The position numbers and the translations under genes were made by a program. This document shows, in pieces, positions 8,924 to 21,000 of a stretch of 64,000 bases of DNA (its first letter is position 1; each line of letters opens with the position of its first letter). The stretch is from G963675935 sp963675935 (GTDB taxonomy: Bacteria; Planctomycetota; Planctomycetia; Pirellulales; Thermoguttaceae), in contig CAXXPV010000003.1 of NCBI GenBank assembly GCA_963675935.2, positions 992,001 through 1,056,000 of the forward strand, in the 5' to 3' direction. A model generated the notes under the pieces. It made no database searches and was not told the DNA's origin. It saw only the letters and a program-made list of their open reading frames with translations.

Positions 8924-10123
8924 ATGGCCAAGGAACTATTTGCTCGGACCAAACCTCACGTCAATGTGGGCACGATCGGCCACATCGACCACGGTAAAAC
9001 CACTCTGACTGGCGCTATCTTGGCCGTTCAGGCGGCGAAGGGACTCGCAAAGTCGAAGTCTTACGCCGACATTGCCAAGGGCGGCACCGTGCGCGACGCC
9101 ACGAAGACGGTGACCATTGCCGTCTCGCACGTCGAATATGAGACCGACAAACGCCACTACGCCCACATCGACTGTCCGGGCCACGCCGACTTCATTAAGA
9201 ACATGATCACCGGAGCCGCCCAGATGGACGGAGCGATCCTGGTGGTTTCGGCGGCCGACGGTCCCATGCCGCAAACCCGCGAACACGTCTTGCTGGCTCG
9301 CCAGGTGAATGTGCCCGCCTTGGTCGTGTTCCTGAACAAGGTTGACTTGGTCGACGATCCCGAGTTGTTGGAGTTGGTCGAGTTGGAGCTTCGCGAGTTG
9401 CTCACCCACCACGGCTTCCCGGGCGACGAGATTCCAATCATCCGCGGCGCCTCGCTGGCTGCCTACAACAATCCGTCCGATCCGGTGGCCAACAAGTGCA
9501 TCGGCGACTTGATGGACGCCATCGACGCCTATATTCCCGAGCCTGCCCGCGAAGTCGATAAGCCGTTCCTTATGGCGGTCGAAGACGTGTTCTCGATCGA
9601 AGGCCGCGGCACCGTGGCCACCGGTCGTATCGAGCGTGGCGTGGTCAAGGTCGGCGAGGAAGTCGCGATCATCGGTTTCAGCGAAGAACCCCGCAAGACG
9701 ATCTGCACGGGCGTCGAAATGTTCAACAAGACGCTGGATCAGGGTCAGGCGGGCGACAACGTCGGCCTGCTGCTCCGCGGCGTCAAGCGTGAGGACATCG
9801 AGCGAGGGCAGGTTATCGCCAAGCCCGGTTCGATCACTCCGCACACGAATTTCGAGGCCGAGGTTTACGTGTTGAGCAAGGAAGAAGGCGGGCGTCACAC
9901 CCCGTTCTTCAGCGGATATCGCCCGCAGTTTTATTTCCGCACGACCGACGTGACGGGCAACGCGAAGTTGTTGGGCGACGCCGAAATGTGCATGCCTGGC
10001 GACAACGTCAAGTTGGAAGTCGAGTTGATCTCGCCGATTGCGATGGACGCCAACGTGCGTTTCGCTATCCGCGAAGGCGGCCGGACCGTCGGGTCGGGCG
10101 TGGTCACGAAGGTATTGAAGTAA
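8924..10123 (+). CDS. tuf: Elongation factor Tu
   Basis: EF-Tu brings aminoacyl-tRNA to the ribosome at the cost of GTP. The 399-residue length is normal. GTPase motifs are GHIDHGKTTL (G1), DCPGHADF (G3) and NKVD (G4); the switch II His is in place. Domain 2 (IEGRGTVATGRIERGVVKVG) and domain 3 (YRPQFYFRTTDVTG) are complete. GGGAG precedes the ATG. It follows four tRNA genes and precedes tRNA-Trp and secE, so it sits at the head of the informational cluster rather than after fusA. A 24-base duplication of its last codons follows the stop (10128-10151). Confidence 0.98.
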   Translation: MAKELFARTKPHVNVGTIGHIDHGKTTLTGAILAVQAAKGLAKSKSYADIAKGGTVRDATKTVTIAVSHVEYETDKRHYAHIDCPGHADFIKNMITGAAQMDGAILVVSAADGPMPQTREHVLLARQVNVPALVVFLNKVDLVDDPELLELVELELRELLTHHGFPGDEIPIIRGASLAAYNNPSDPVANKCIGDLMDAIDAYIPEPAREVDKPFLMAVEDVFSIEGRGTVATGRIERGVVKVGEEVAIIGFSEEPRKTICTGVEMFNKTLDQGQAGDNVGLLLRGVKREDIERGQVIAKPGSITPHTNFEAEVYVLSKEEGGRHTPFFSGYRPQFYFRTTDVTGNAKLLGDAEMCMPGDNVKLEVELISPIAMDANVRFAIREGGRTVGSGVVTKVLK

Positions 10124-10151
10124 TACAGTCACGAAGGTGTTGAAGTAATAC
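10103..10151 (+). repeat. Tandem duplication of the tuf 3' end
   Basis: GTCACGAAGGTATTGAAGTA at 10103 recurs at 10128 with one change (A to G), period 25. The second unit lies wholly after the stop codon. Confidence 0.9.
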
Positions 10152-10157
10152 TAAACA

Positions 10158-10218
10158 GGTCTTGGGTCTTGGGTCTTGGGTCTTCGGCCCAAGACCTAAA
10201 ACCAAAGCCCCAAGACCA
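10158..10218. repeat. Palindromic repeat E, copy 1
   Basis: Three GGTCTTGGGTC-type units are followed by inverse CCCAAGACC-type units. It forms a hairpin immediately before tRNA-Trp. Related elements lie at 12691, 47085, 48991 and 53951. Confidence 0.75.
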
Positions 10219-10222
10219 ACAC

Positions 10223-10298
10223 AGGGGTGTAGCTCAATTGGTAGAGCACTGGTCTCCAAAACCAGCGGTTGGGAGTTCGATCCCCCCCGCCCCTGCCA
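10223..10298 (+). tRNA. trnW: tRNA-Trp (anticodon CCA), CCA end encoded
   Basis: The acceptor stem AGGGGTG pairs with CGCCCCT (one T-G pair). The anticodon stem CTGGT/ACCAG encloses CTCCAAA, anticodon CCA. The discriminator G is followed by a genomic CCA, unlike the other tRNAs here. Its position before secE is widely conserved. There is no room for an rpmG gene between it and secE. Confidence 0.95.
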
Positions 10299-10361
10299 TT
10301 CCAGGGTCGGGGTGGCGGATGGACCGCCGCCCCATTAACGCAAGCAGGAGGTAGATTTCCG

Positions 10362-10760
10362 GTGGGCGCGTTCTTTCGAGAAATGTTGCATGTCGGAATA
10401 TACAAGCGGAGCCAAGGCCGCATTACTCGGCAAGTCACCTTTGCCGGGATTGCCGCGGCCATTGCGCTCGGCTTGTTAAGGCTCAGCACCATCATGATGG
10501 GGCGCGGGTACGAATGGCAATTCGGCCTGCCCGGCGTGTTGTTGATGGCCGGCCTGTGGGTGTCGTACCGCACGGTCAACGTCCCCCAATTCGCCGACTT
10601 CCTGATCGCCGTCGAAGCGGAGATGAACAAGGTGTCGTGGCCGACGAGGGCCGAGTTGTTTCGCGCCTCGACGGTCGTGTTGATCCTGATTTTTTTCCTG
10701 GCGTTCATGTTGGCCGTTTATGACGTTTTTTGGAACTGGTTGTTATTGCACATTCTCTAG
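10362..10760 (+). CDS. secE: Preprotein translocase subunit SecE
   Basis: SecE is an essential membrane subunit of the SecYEG protein channel. The GTG start was chosen because a strong AGGAGGT lies 9 bases upstream and earlier starts would run into tRNA-Trp. The conserved SecE core is at the C terminus: EAEMNKVSWPTRAEL followed by the helix VVLILIFFLAFMLAVYDVFW. The N-terminal half carries two additional hydrophobic segments (AGIAAAIALGLLRL, FGLPGVLLMAGLWVSYR), so a three-helix form like that of E. coli is likely. At 132 residues it is normal length. nusG follows after 25 bases. Confidence 0.95.
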   Translation: MGAFFREMLHVGIYKRSQGRITRQVTFAGIAAAIALGLLRLSTIMMGRGYEWQFGLPGVLLMAGLWVSYRTVNVPQFADFLIAVEAEMNKVSWPTRAELFRASTVVLILIFFLAFMLAVYDVFWNWLLLHIL

Positions 10761-10785
10761 GAAACCTCTAGGAAACTAAGTCGCG

Positions 10786-11490
10786 ATGGACGACCTGAAC
10801 AACGACCAAAATGTGGCGGACGAGCAGGCGACGACGGAAGTGTCGCCGGCGATCGCGGATTCCCCGGCGGAACAAGCGGTCGCGGTCCCTCCGGCGCAGC
10901 CGAAGACCATCGCCGGTGAGCCAAAGTCGGAAATTGAAGCAAAGCCCGACAAATCCGACAAGATGGATTGGTACATCCTCAAGGTGCAGAGCAACCGCGA
11001 GGACTCGATCCGCGATGGCTTGATGCGGCGCGTGGCCATCGCCGGGCTGGGGTTTTATTTCGACGAGATCATTGTTCCCACGGAAAAGGTTACCGAGTTC
11101 AAGGGAGGCAAGAAGAAAGTCATCAAGCGGAAGCTGTACCCTGGCTACCTCGTCGTCCACATGGAAATCAACGACGACACATGGTTCCTGGTCCGCGAGA
11201 CGCCCGGCATCGGCGACTTCACCGGCGCGGCCGGCCGGCCCAGTCCCATGCTTCCGCACGAAGTCTCCCGCATCGTGGCTAAGCAGGAAGAGAAGAGCGA
11301 GAAAGCGCCCAAGTTGAAGATCGCCTTCAAGACGGGCGATCGGGTGAAGATCAAGGAAGGCACGTTCGAGAATTTCGAGGGCGAGGTGGACGCCATCGAC
11401 GAAACCAACGGACGGGTGACCGTGATGATCAATATCTTCGGCCGGTCGACGCCGGTCGAGTTGGAATACTGGCAAATTGAAGCGATATAA
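10786..11490 (+). CDS. nusG: Transcription termination/antitermination factor NusG
   Basis: NusG binds RNA polymerase and links it to Rho or ribosomes. The NGN domain starts at about residue 60 (MDWYILKVQSNRED, then ETPGIGDFTGA) and the KOW domain is at the end (FKTGDRVKIKEGTFENFEG). The first 60 residues are an acidic, Ala/Pro/Glu-rich extension without structure, which explains the 234-residue length against about 180 in E. coli. The bases before the gene contain a duplicated CTAGGAAAC. It is followed by rplK after 6 bases, a standard pairing. Confidence 0.95.
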   Translation: MDDLNNDQNVADEQATTEVSPAIADSPAEQAVAVPPAQPKTIAGEPKSEIEAKPDKSDKMDWYILKVQSNREDSIRDGLMRRVAIAGLGFYFDEIIVPTEKVTEFKGGKKKVIKRKLYPGYLVVHMEINDDTWFLVRETPGIGDFTGAAGRPSPMLPHEVSRIVAKQEEKSEKAPKLKIAFKTGDRVKIKEGTFENFEGEVDAIDETNGRVTVMINIFGRSTPVELEYWQIEAI

Positions 11491-11496
11491 AGAAAA

Positions 11497-11925
11497 ATGG
11501 CAAAACAACTCGTAGGCGAAGCGAAGTTTCAGGTTCCCGGCGGCCAGGCCACTCCGGCCCCTCCGGTGGGCACATCGTTGGGCCGTTTCGGCATCAACCT
11601 CGGCCAGTTCGTGCAGCAGTTCAACGAGCGCACGAAAGAGGCCGGCGGAATGCCGATCCCGGTCGTCGTCAAGGTTTACAACGATCGCAGTTTCGAGTTC
11701 GTCACGAAAAGCCCGCCGGCCGCGGCGTTGTTGAAAAAAGCCGCCGAGGTGGCCAAAGGCTCGGGTGTGCCGAACAAGGAAAAGGTCGGCAAGGTAACGA
11801 TCGCCCAGATGGACGAAATCGTGAAAACGAAGTGGGCCGACATGAACGCCAGCGACGTGGAGCATGGGCGGCGCATGGTCGAGGGCACGGCCCGGAGCAT
11901 GGGAATCGAAGTCATTAGGGATTAA
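11497..11925 (+). CDS. rplK: 50S ribosomal protein L11
   Basis: L11 binds 23S rRNA in the GTPase-associated centre. The N-terminal domain has GGQATPAPPVGTSLG (family motif GQA-PAPPVGPALG), with T in place of the usual P before S/A. The C-terminal RNA-binding domain ends GTARSMGIEVI. At 142 residues it is normal length. The start has only a weak purine stretch (AAGAAAA) and is probably coupled to nusG. Confidence 0.97.
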   Translation: MAKQLVGEAKFQVPGGQATPAPPVGTSLGRFGINLGQFVQQFNERTKEAGGMPIPVVVKVYNDRSFEFVTKSPPAAALLKKAAEVAKGSGVPNKEKVGKVTIAQMDEIVKTKWADMNASDVEHGRRMVEGTARSMGIEVIRD

Positions 11926-11929
11926 ATTG

Positions 11930-11997
11930 CCCACATAAAACCGCTTGCGGTTTCGCACGGATAATCGATTACTGACCACTGAATACTGATAACTGCT
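11930..11997 (+). repeat. Repeat J copy 1 in the rplK-rplA spacer
   Basis: A small hairpin AAACCGCTTGCGGTTT is followed by TTACTGACCACTGAATACTG and ends directly at the rplA ATG. The same order (hairpin GCCGCAAGCGGC, then TTACTGACCACTAGCC) occurs before fusA at 26020-26096. It leaves rplA without a recognisable Shine-Dalgarno site. Confidence 0.6.
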
Positions 11998-12684
11998 ATG
12001 CCAAAAACCGCAAAACGTATGACGGCCATGTTGAAGACGGCGCCCGGCGATGAAAAGCTGCTGCCGCTGGCCGAGGCCGTCACGATCCTGAAAACCTTCA
12101 ACACAACGAAGTTCGATCAGACGGTCGAAATCGCGATGCACTTGGGCATCGACCCGAAGCAGGCCGACCAGCTCGTGCGCGGCTCGATCGTCCTGCCGCA
12201 CGGCATCGGCAAGTCGCAACGGGTCATCGTGTTCGCCAAGGGCGACAAGCTCGACGAGGCGAAGGCGGCCGGCGCCGACGAAGTGGGCGGGCCGGAATTG
12301 GCCGAAAAAATCAAGGGCGGCTGGACGGAGTTCGACGTTTGTATCGCCACGCCTGACATGATGGGCGTCGTCGGTCCGCTGGGCAAAGTGCTCGGCCCCC
12401 GCGGGCTGATGCCTTCGCCCCGCGCCGGCACGGTCACGCCCGACGTGACCAAAGCGGTTCGCGAGTATAAGGCGGGCAAGGTCGAGTTCCGCACGAAAGA
12501 CGTCGGCGGCAACATTCACGCCGTGGTCGGGAAAATCAGCTTCGAGCCTCAGAAGCTGGTCGAGAACATTCAAGCGTTCATCAATTATGTGATCAGCTTG
12601 AAGCCGGCCGCGGTTCGAGGACAGTACATTAAGAGCATCGCCGTCAGCGCGACGATGAGCCCGAGCGTAAGGATTCAAGCGTAA
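11998..12684 (+). CDS. rplA: 50S ribosomal protein L1
   Basis: L1 forms the ribosomal L1 stalk, helps release E-site tRNA and often represses its own operon. The family signature is clear: VVGPLGKVLGPRGLMPSPRA and the GGNIHAVVGKISF segment. Length 228 is usual. The ATG follows repeat J with no clear ribosome-binding site, so initiation may depend on coupling or an unstructured leader. Confidence 0.97.
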   Translation: MPKTAKRMTAMLKTAPGDEKLLPLAEAVTILKTFNTTKFDQTVEIAMHLGIDPKQADQLVRGSIVLPHGIGKSQRVIVFAKGDKLDEAKAAGADEVGGPELAEKIKGGWTEFDVCIATPDMMGVVGPLGKVLGPRGLMPSPRAGTVTPDVTKAVREYKAGKVEFRTKDVGGNIHAVVGKISFEPQKLVENIQAFINYVISLKPAAVRGQYIKSIAVSATMSPSVRIQA

Positions 12685-12690
12685 ATAGAT

Positions 12691-12788
12691 TGGTCTTAGG
12701 GTCTTGGGTTTTCGGTCTTGGGTTTTGGATGGAAATCCCAAACCTTAAGTCCAAAGACCCAAGACCTAAGACCTAAGACCCAAGACCA
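12691..12788. repeat. Palindromic repeat E, copy 2, in the rplA-rplJ spacer
   Basis: Several GGTCTTGGGTTTT-type units are followed by the inverse series of CCAAGACCTAAGACC-type units, so the spacer can fold into one long imperfect hairpin of nearly 100 bases. It occupies the place where bacteria usually keep the L10 autoregulatory leader, and ends 5 bases before the rplJ ATG. Confidence 0.8.
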
Positions 12789-12793
12789 TTTCA

Positions 12794-13393
12794 ATGAGCA
12801 AATACGTAAAGAATCTGGTTTCCGAAGATATTCGCCAGCGGCTGCAAAATGTTGACGCCGCCCTGCTGGTGAACATGGTGGGGCTGGACGCCAACACGAA
12901 CACGCGGTTGCGGACGCATCTGCGCGGCAAGAACATCCACGTGATGGTGGTGAAGAATAGTTCCGCGGCGCGGGCGACAATGGGCACACCGCTGGCCCCG
13001 TTGTTCCAGGGCGTAAGCGGGACGGCTGCCGTCTGTTGGGGCGCAGAAGACATTGTCAGTCTGGCCAAGGAAATCACGAAGCTGGTTAAGGACGACAAGA
13101 ATGCCCCATTCGAGACTCGCGGCGGCGTGATGGAGGGCGAGGCATTGACGGCCGACCAAGTTGCGGCCGTGAGCAAGTGGCCCAGTCGCACGGAGCAGTT
13201 GAGCATTTTGGTTGGCCAGATACTCAGCCCGGCGGCGAATTTGGCGAGCCAGTTGAACTCGGTCGGCAGCGCGTTGGCCAGTCAGATCGAGCAGAAGGCG
13301 GAAGGCGCCGAGGAAGAAGCGGCCCCGGTGGAAGCAACACAGGCGGAAGCGGTCGTTGCGGAATCAAGCACAACGGAGCCTCCGGCGGCTTAA
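12794..13393 (+). CDS. rplJ: 50S ribosomal protein L10
   Basis: L10 anchors the L7/L12 stalk. The N-terminal domain (MSKYVKNLVSEDIRQRLQNV, then VVKNSSAARATMGTPLAPLF and GTAAVCWGAEDIVSLAKEI) is intact. The C terminus is an Ala/Glu/Val-rich tail longer than usual (199 residues against about 165-175), beyond the L12-binding helix. No Shine-Dalgarno site is visible because repeat E abuts the start. Confidence 0.95.
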   Translation: MSKYVKNLVSEDIRQRLQNVDAALLVNMVGLDANTNTRLRTHLRGKNIHVMVVKNSSAARATMGTPLAPLFQGVSGTAAVCWGAEDIVSLAKEITKLVKDDKNAPFETRGGVMEGEALTADQVAAVSKWPSRTEQLSILVGQILSPAANLASQLNSVGSALASQIEQKAEGAEEEAAPVEATQAEAVVAESSTTEPPAA

Positions 13394-13508
13394 AAGAAAA
13401 ATCAACGGAAACAAGGTGGAAGCCGTTTTGACGCGGTGAATCCCTAATCCCCAGTGACACGAAGACCCATTATTTCCATTTAGCTAGTGAGAAAGGATCG
13501 AGACTGTT

Positions 13509-13922
13509 ATGTCTACGGCAGAAGCAACACGCGAGTTCTCCACGACGGCCAAGGAACTCGGCGAAAAGATCGTCAGTCTGACTCTGAAGGAAGCGAAAGA
13601 GCTTAGCGACTACCTCGAGGAAGTTCACGGCATCAAGCCGGCGGCCGGCGGCGCGGTGATGATGGCGGCGCCCACGGGCGAGGGCGGCGGCGCGGCCGCT
13701 CCGGCCGAGAAGACCGAGTTCGACGTGGTTCTCGAGAATTTCGGCGCTCAGAAAATCGGCGTGATCAAGGTTGTGCGCGCGGCCACCAGCCTTGGGTTGA
13801 AGGAAGCGAAGGATCTGGTCGAGGCGGTGCCCGCCAAGATCAAGGAAGGGCTGTCGAAGGAAGACGCCGAGAAGTTGAAGAAGGAACTCGAGGACGCCGG
13901 CGCCACGGTATCCATCAAATAG
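13509..13922 (+). CDS. rplL: 50S ribosomal protein L7/L12
   Basis: This stalk protein recruits translational GTPases. The N-terminal dimerisation region (LTLKEAKELSDYLEEVHGIK), an Ala/Gly-rich hinge and the C-terminal domain (EFDVVLENFGAQKIGVIKVV, then LGLKEAKDLVEAVP) are all present. At 137 residues it is slightly longer than the E. coli protein because of the N terminus and the hinge. AAGGA lies 15 bases or so upstream. A 240-base spacer separates it from rpoB. Confidence 0.97.
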   Translation: MSTAEATREFSTTAKELGEKIVSLTLKEAKELSDYLEEVHGIKPAAGGAVMMAAPTGEGGGAAAPAEKTEFDVVLENFGAQKIGVIKVVRAATSLGLKEAKDLVEAVPAKIKEGLSKEDAEKLKKELEDAGATVSIK

Positions 13923-13961
13923 CGTCGTAATCGTAATGGTCGAGCAATTACTTCGTCGGAA

Positions 13962-13994
13962 GCGACGGCCTTTTTGCGCCGTCGCTCCGGCGTT
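13962..13994 (+). promoter_or_regulatory. Hairpin in the rplL-rpoB spacer (attenuator or processing site)
   Basis: GGAAGCGACGGC and GCCGTCGCTCC flank a CTTTTTGC loop. In many bacteria this junction has an attenuator or RNase III site that lowers rpoBC expression relative to rplJL; that role here is inference. No U tract follows, so it is not a classical terminator. Confidence 0.5.
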
Positions 13995-14161
13995 GTGTGT
14001 CTGCTGCGATTTCTTGGGCTTTATTGGCCTCTGAACGGACAATGACCAGCTTGATGCGGATGGGCGGCTTGGTTTTCGGCCTCCCGGCGGATCGGCCGGG
14101 TTCGTTGGACGTTTAGGGCGCACAGGTTTGTATTCCATTCCTCCGAGGAGGGTGATTTCTT

Positions 14162-17875
<3,714 letters not shown>

Positions 17876-17903
17876 TAGTTAGTGGCTAGTGGTCGGCAAG
17901 AGA

Positions 17904-17968
17904 GTTTAGCCCCGGCGCCCACGCCGGGAGAATTGCCAAGAATCGCCGCGTGGGCGCGGCGGCTAAAC
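17904..17968. repeat. Palindromic element in the rpoB-rpoC spacer (F-like)
   Basis: GTTTAGCCCCGGCGCCCACG at the left is mirrored by CGTGGGCGCGGCGGCTAAAC at the right around AATTGCC. The outer GTTTAGCC/GGCTAAAC arms and the AATTGCC core match those inside element F. It lies in an otherwise continuous operon. Confidence 0.7.
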
Positions 17969-18009
17969 ACCCTGGCCCCTATACTGACTCCGACCCAAGG
18001 AGTGACAAA

Positions 18010-21000
18010 ATGAGTATCGGCGAAACAACCTACGATCGCATTAACGATTATACCTCGGTGAAGATCAGTCTCGCCCGTCCGCACGACATCCGTAGCTGGT
18101 CGTTCGGCGAGGTGAAGAAGCCCGAGACGATCAACTATCGCACGTACCGCCCCGAGAAGGACGGCTTGTTCTGCGAGCGCATTTTCGGACCCGAAAAGGA
18201 CTGGGAATGCTCGTGCGGCAAGTATCGCGGGATGAAGTACAAGGGAATGATCTGCGATCGCTGCGGCGTGAAGATCACCCACAGCCGCGTGCGTCGGAAG
18301 CGGATGGGTCACATCGAACTGGCCGCGCCGGTCGTCCATATCTGGTTCTTCAAGGCGATGCCCAGCCGCTTGGGCGCCCTGTTGGCCATGAAGACCACGA
18401 GCCTGGAAAAAGTGGTTTATTTCCAGGATTACGTCGTGACGAATCCGGGCGACACGCCGCTCAAGATGAATCAATTGTTGACCGAGGAGGAATACCGCGC
18501 CGCGCGGCTCCAATATCCCAGTGCCACCTGGGAAGCCGAGATGGGCGCCGAGGCCGTCCGCAAGCTGTTGGTGGGCCTCGACTTGGTCAAGCTTTCGACC
18601 GACTTGCGCGTCGAGCTGAACGAGACCAACTCGAAGCAGAAGAAGAAGGATTTGATCAATCGGTTGAAGATCGTCGAGGCGATCCGCGACAGCGACAACC
18701 GGCCGGAGTGGATGGTTTTGGACGTGATTCCGGTGATTCCGCCGGACCTTCGCCCGCTGGTCTTGTTGGACTCGGGCAACTTCGCCACGAGCGACTTGAA
18801 CGATCTTTACCGCCGCATCATCAACCGGAACAACCGGTTGAAGAAGCTGGTCGATCTGAACGCGCCGGAAGTGATTATCCGCAACGAGAAGCGGATGTTG
18901 CAGCAGTCGGTCGACGCGTTGTTCGACAACAACCGCTGCAAGCGCCCGGTGTTGGGCAGCAGCAATCGGCCGCTGAAATCGCTGACCGACATGATCAAGG
19001 GCAAGCAAGGCCGCTTCCGCGAGAACTTGCTGGGCAAGCGAGTCGATTATTCGGCCCGCAGCGTGATCGTCGTCGGCCCGGCGCTTCGGCTGCACCAATG
19101 CGGCTTACCGAAAAAAATCGCCCTCGAACTTTATCAGCCGTTCATCATTCGCCGCTTGAAGGAACTCGGCCATGCCGACACGATCAAGAGCGCGAAGAAG
19201 ATGCTGGAGCGCAAGGACGAGGAGGTGTGGGACATTTTGGAGGAGGTGATTCAGAATCATCCCGTGATGTTGAATCGCGCTCCGACGCTCCACCGCATGG
19301 GCATCCAGGCGTTCGAGCCGGTGCTGGTCGAAGGGAACGCCATCAAGCTGCATCCGCTGGTGTGCAAGGGCTTCAACGCCGACTTCGACGGCGACCAAAT
19401 GGCCGTCCATCTCCCTCTGTCGATCGAGGCGCAGGTCGAGGCCCACACGCTGCTGATGTCGACGAACAACATTTTCAGCCCGGCCAACGGCAATCCGATC
19501 ATCAGCCCGTCGCAGGACGTGGTGATGGGCTGCTATTACATGACCGCGCCGCTGATTTCCGACAAGGGCGACGGCATGTCGTTCTGCTCGTTCTCGGAGG
19601 TTCAATTGGCCCACTCGCTGGGCAAGGTGGGCACTCACGCGGCAATTTCCGTCCGGCTGCCCAAGGGACGCACGGTGAAGGGCGACCGCGGCGTGAAGCC
19701 CGGCGGAAAGGTGCAAACGACCGTCGGCCGCGTGCTGTTCAACATGATGCTTCCCGACGGAATGCCCTACTACAACATTCCGTTGCGTTCGAGCGATCTG
19801 GCCAAGGTGATTTCCGACTGCTACGAGATTTTGGGACGCCGTAGCACGATCGATTTGCTCGACGCGCTCAATCGGATCGGCTTCCGCCAAAGCACGCTTT
19901 CCGGATTGAGCTTCGCGACCGACGACTTGATCACGCCGCCGAACAAGTCGAAGATCATCGCCAACGCCGAGAAGGTGGTGATGCGGATCATGAAGCTGTA
20001 TCAACGCGGCATCATCACCGAGGGGGAGCGTTACAACCAGGTGCTCGACGCCTGGACCCACGCCCGCGAGCAAATCACCACGGAAATGATGCAGGAGTTG
20101 GAGAACGACACGCGGTTCGCCGGCTACGTGAACCCGATCTTCCTGATGGCTCACTCCGGTGCCCGCGGCGGCGTCGAGCAAATTCGCCAGTTGGCCGGCA
20201 TGCGCGGTTTGATGGCGAAGCCGTCAGGCAAAATTATCGAGACGCCGATTAAGGCGAATTTCCGCGAAGGGTTGACCGTGTTGGAATACTTCAGTTCCAC
20301 GCACGGTGCCCGCAAGGGCTTGGCCGACACGGCCTTGAAGACGGCAGACTCGGGCTATTTGACCCGGAAACTGGCCGACGTGGCGCAGAATGTCGTGGTG
20401 ACATGCCACGATTGCGGAACCACGCAAGGCATCACAAAGGGCGTGATCTATCGCGGCGAAAAGGTCGAAGTCAGTTTGGCCGACTCGATCAAGGGCCGCG
20501 TCAGCCGCACGAACATCGTCAATCCCATCACTGACGAAGTCGTCGTGCGCGAAAACGACTTGATCACCGCCGACGTGGGTCGAAAGATCGAGGCGATGGG
20601 CCTCGAAAAGATTCAGGTCCGAAGCGTGTTGACGTGCGACGCGCCGCTAGGCGTGTGCGCCTTGTGCTATGGCATGGACCTTTCGACCGGCTCGCTGGTC
20701 GAGCAGGGCATGGCCGTGGGCATCATCGGCGCGCAGAGCATCGGCGAGCCTGGCACGCAGTTGACGATGCGGACGTTCCACATCGGCGGCACGGCGGCCC
20801 GCGCCGTCGAGGAAAGCGAAATTCGCGCGAAGAAGGGCGGCATCGTCCAGTTCACCCGCATGAAGGTCGTCCGCAACGACGAGGGCCAGCAGGTCGTGCT
20901 GACGCGCAACGGCGAAATTTTGTTGTTGGACCCCAAGGGCCGCGAGTTGGAAAAATACGAGGTTCCCGCCGGCGCCAATCTGCTGGTCGAGGAAAATCAG

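Noticed and set aside
8936..10132. Long open frame antisense to tuf (398 codons)
   Set aside because: It mirrors a highly conserved gene in GC-rich DNA, has no ribosome-binding site or family likeness, and is a codon-bias shadow.
10768..12741. 657-codon frame antisense to nusG-rplK-rplA
   Set aside because: It spans three certain genes and is a GC-driven shadow frame.
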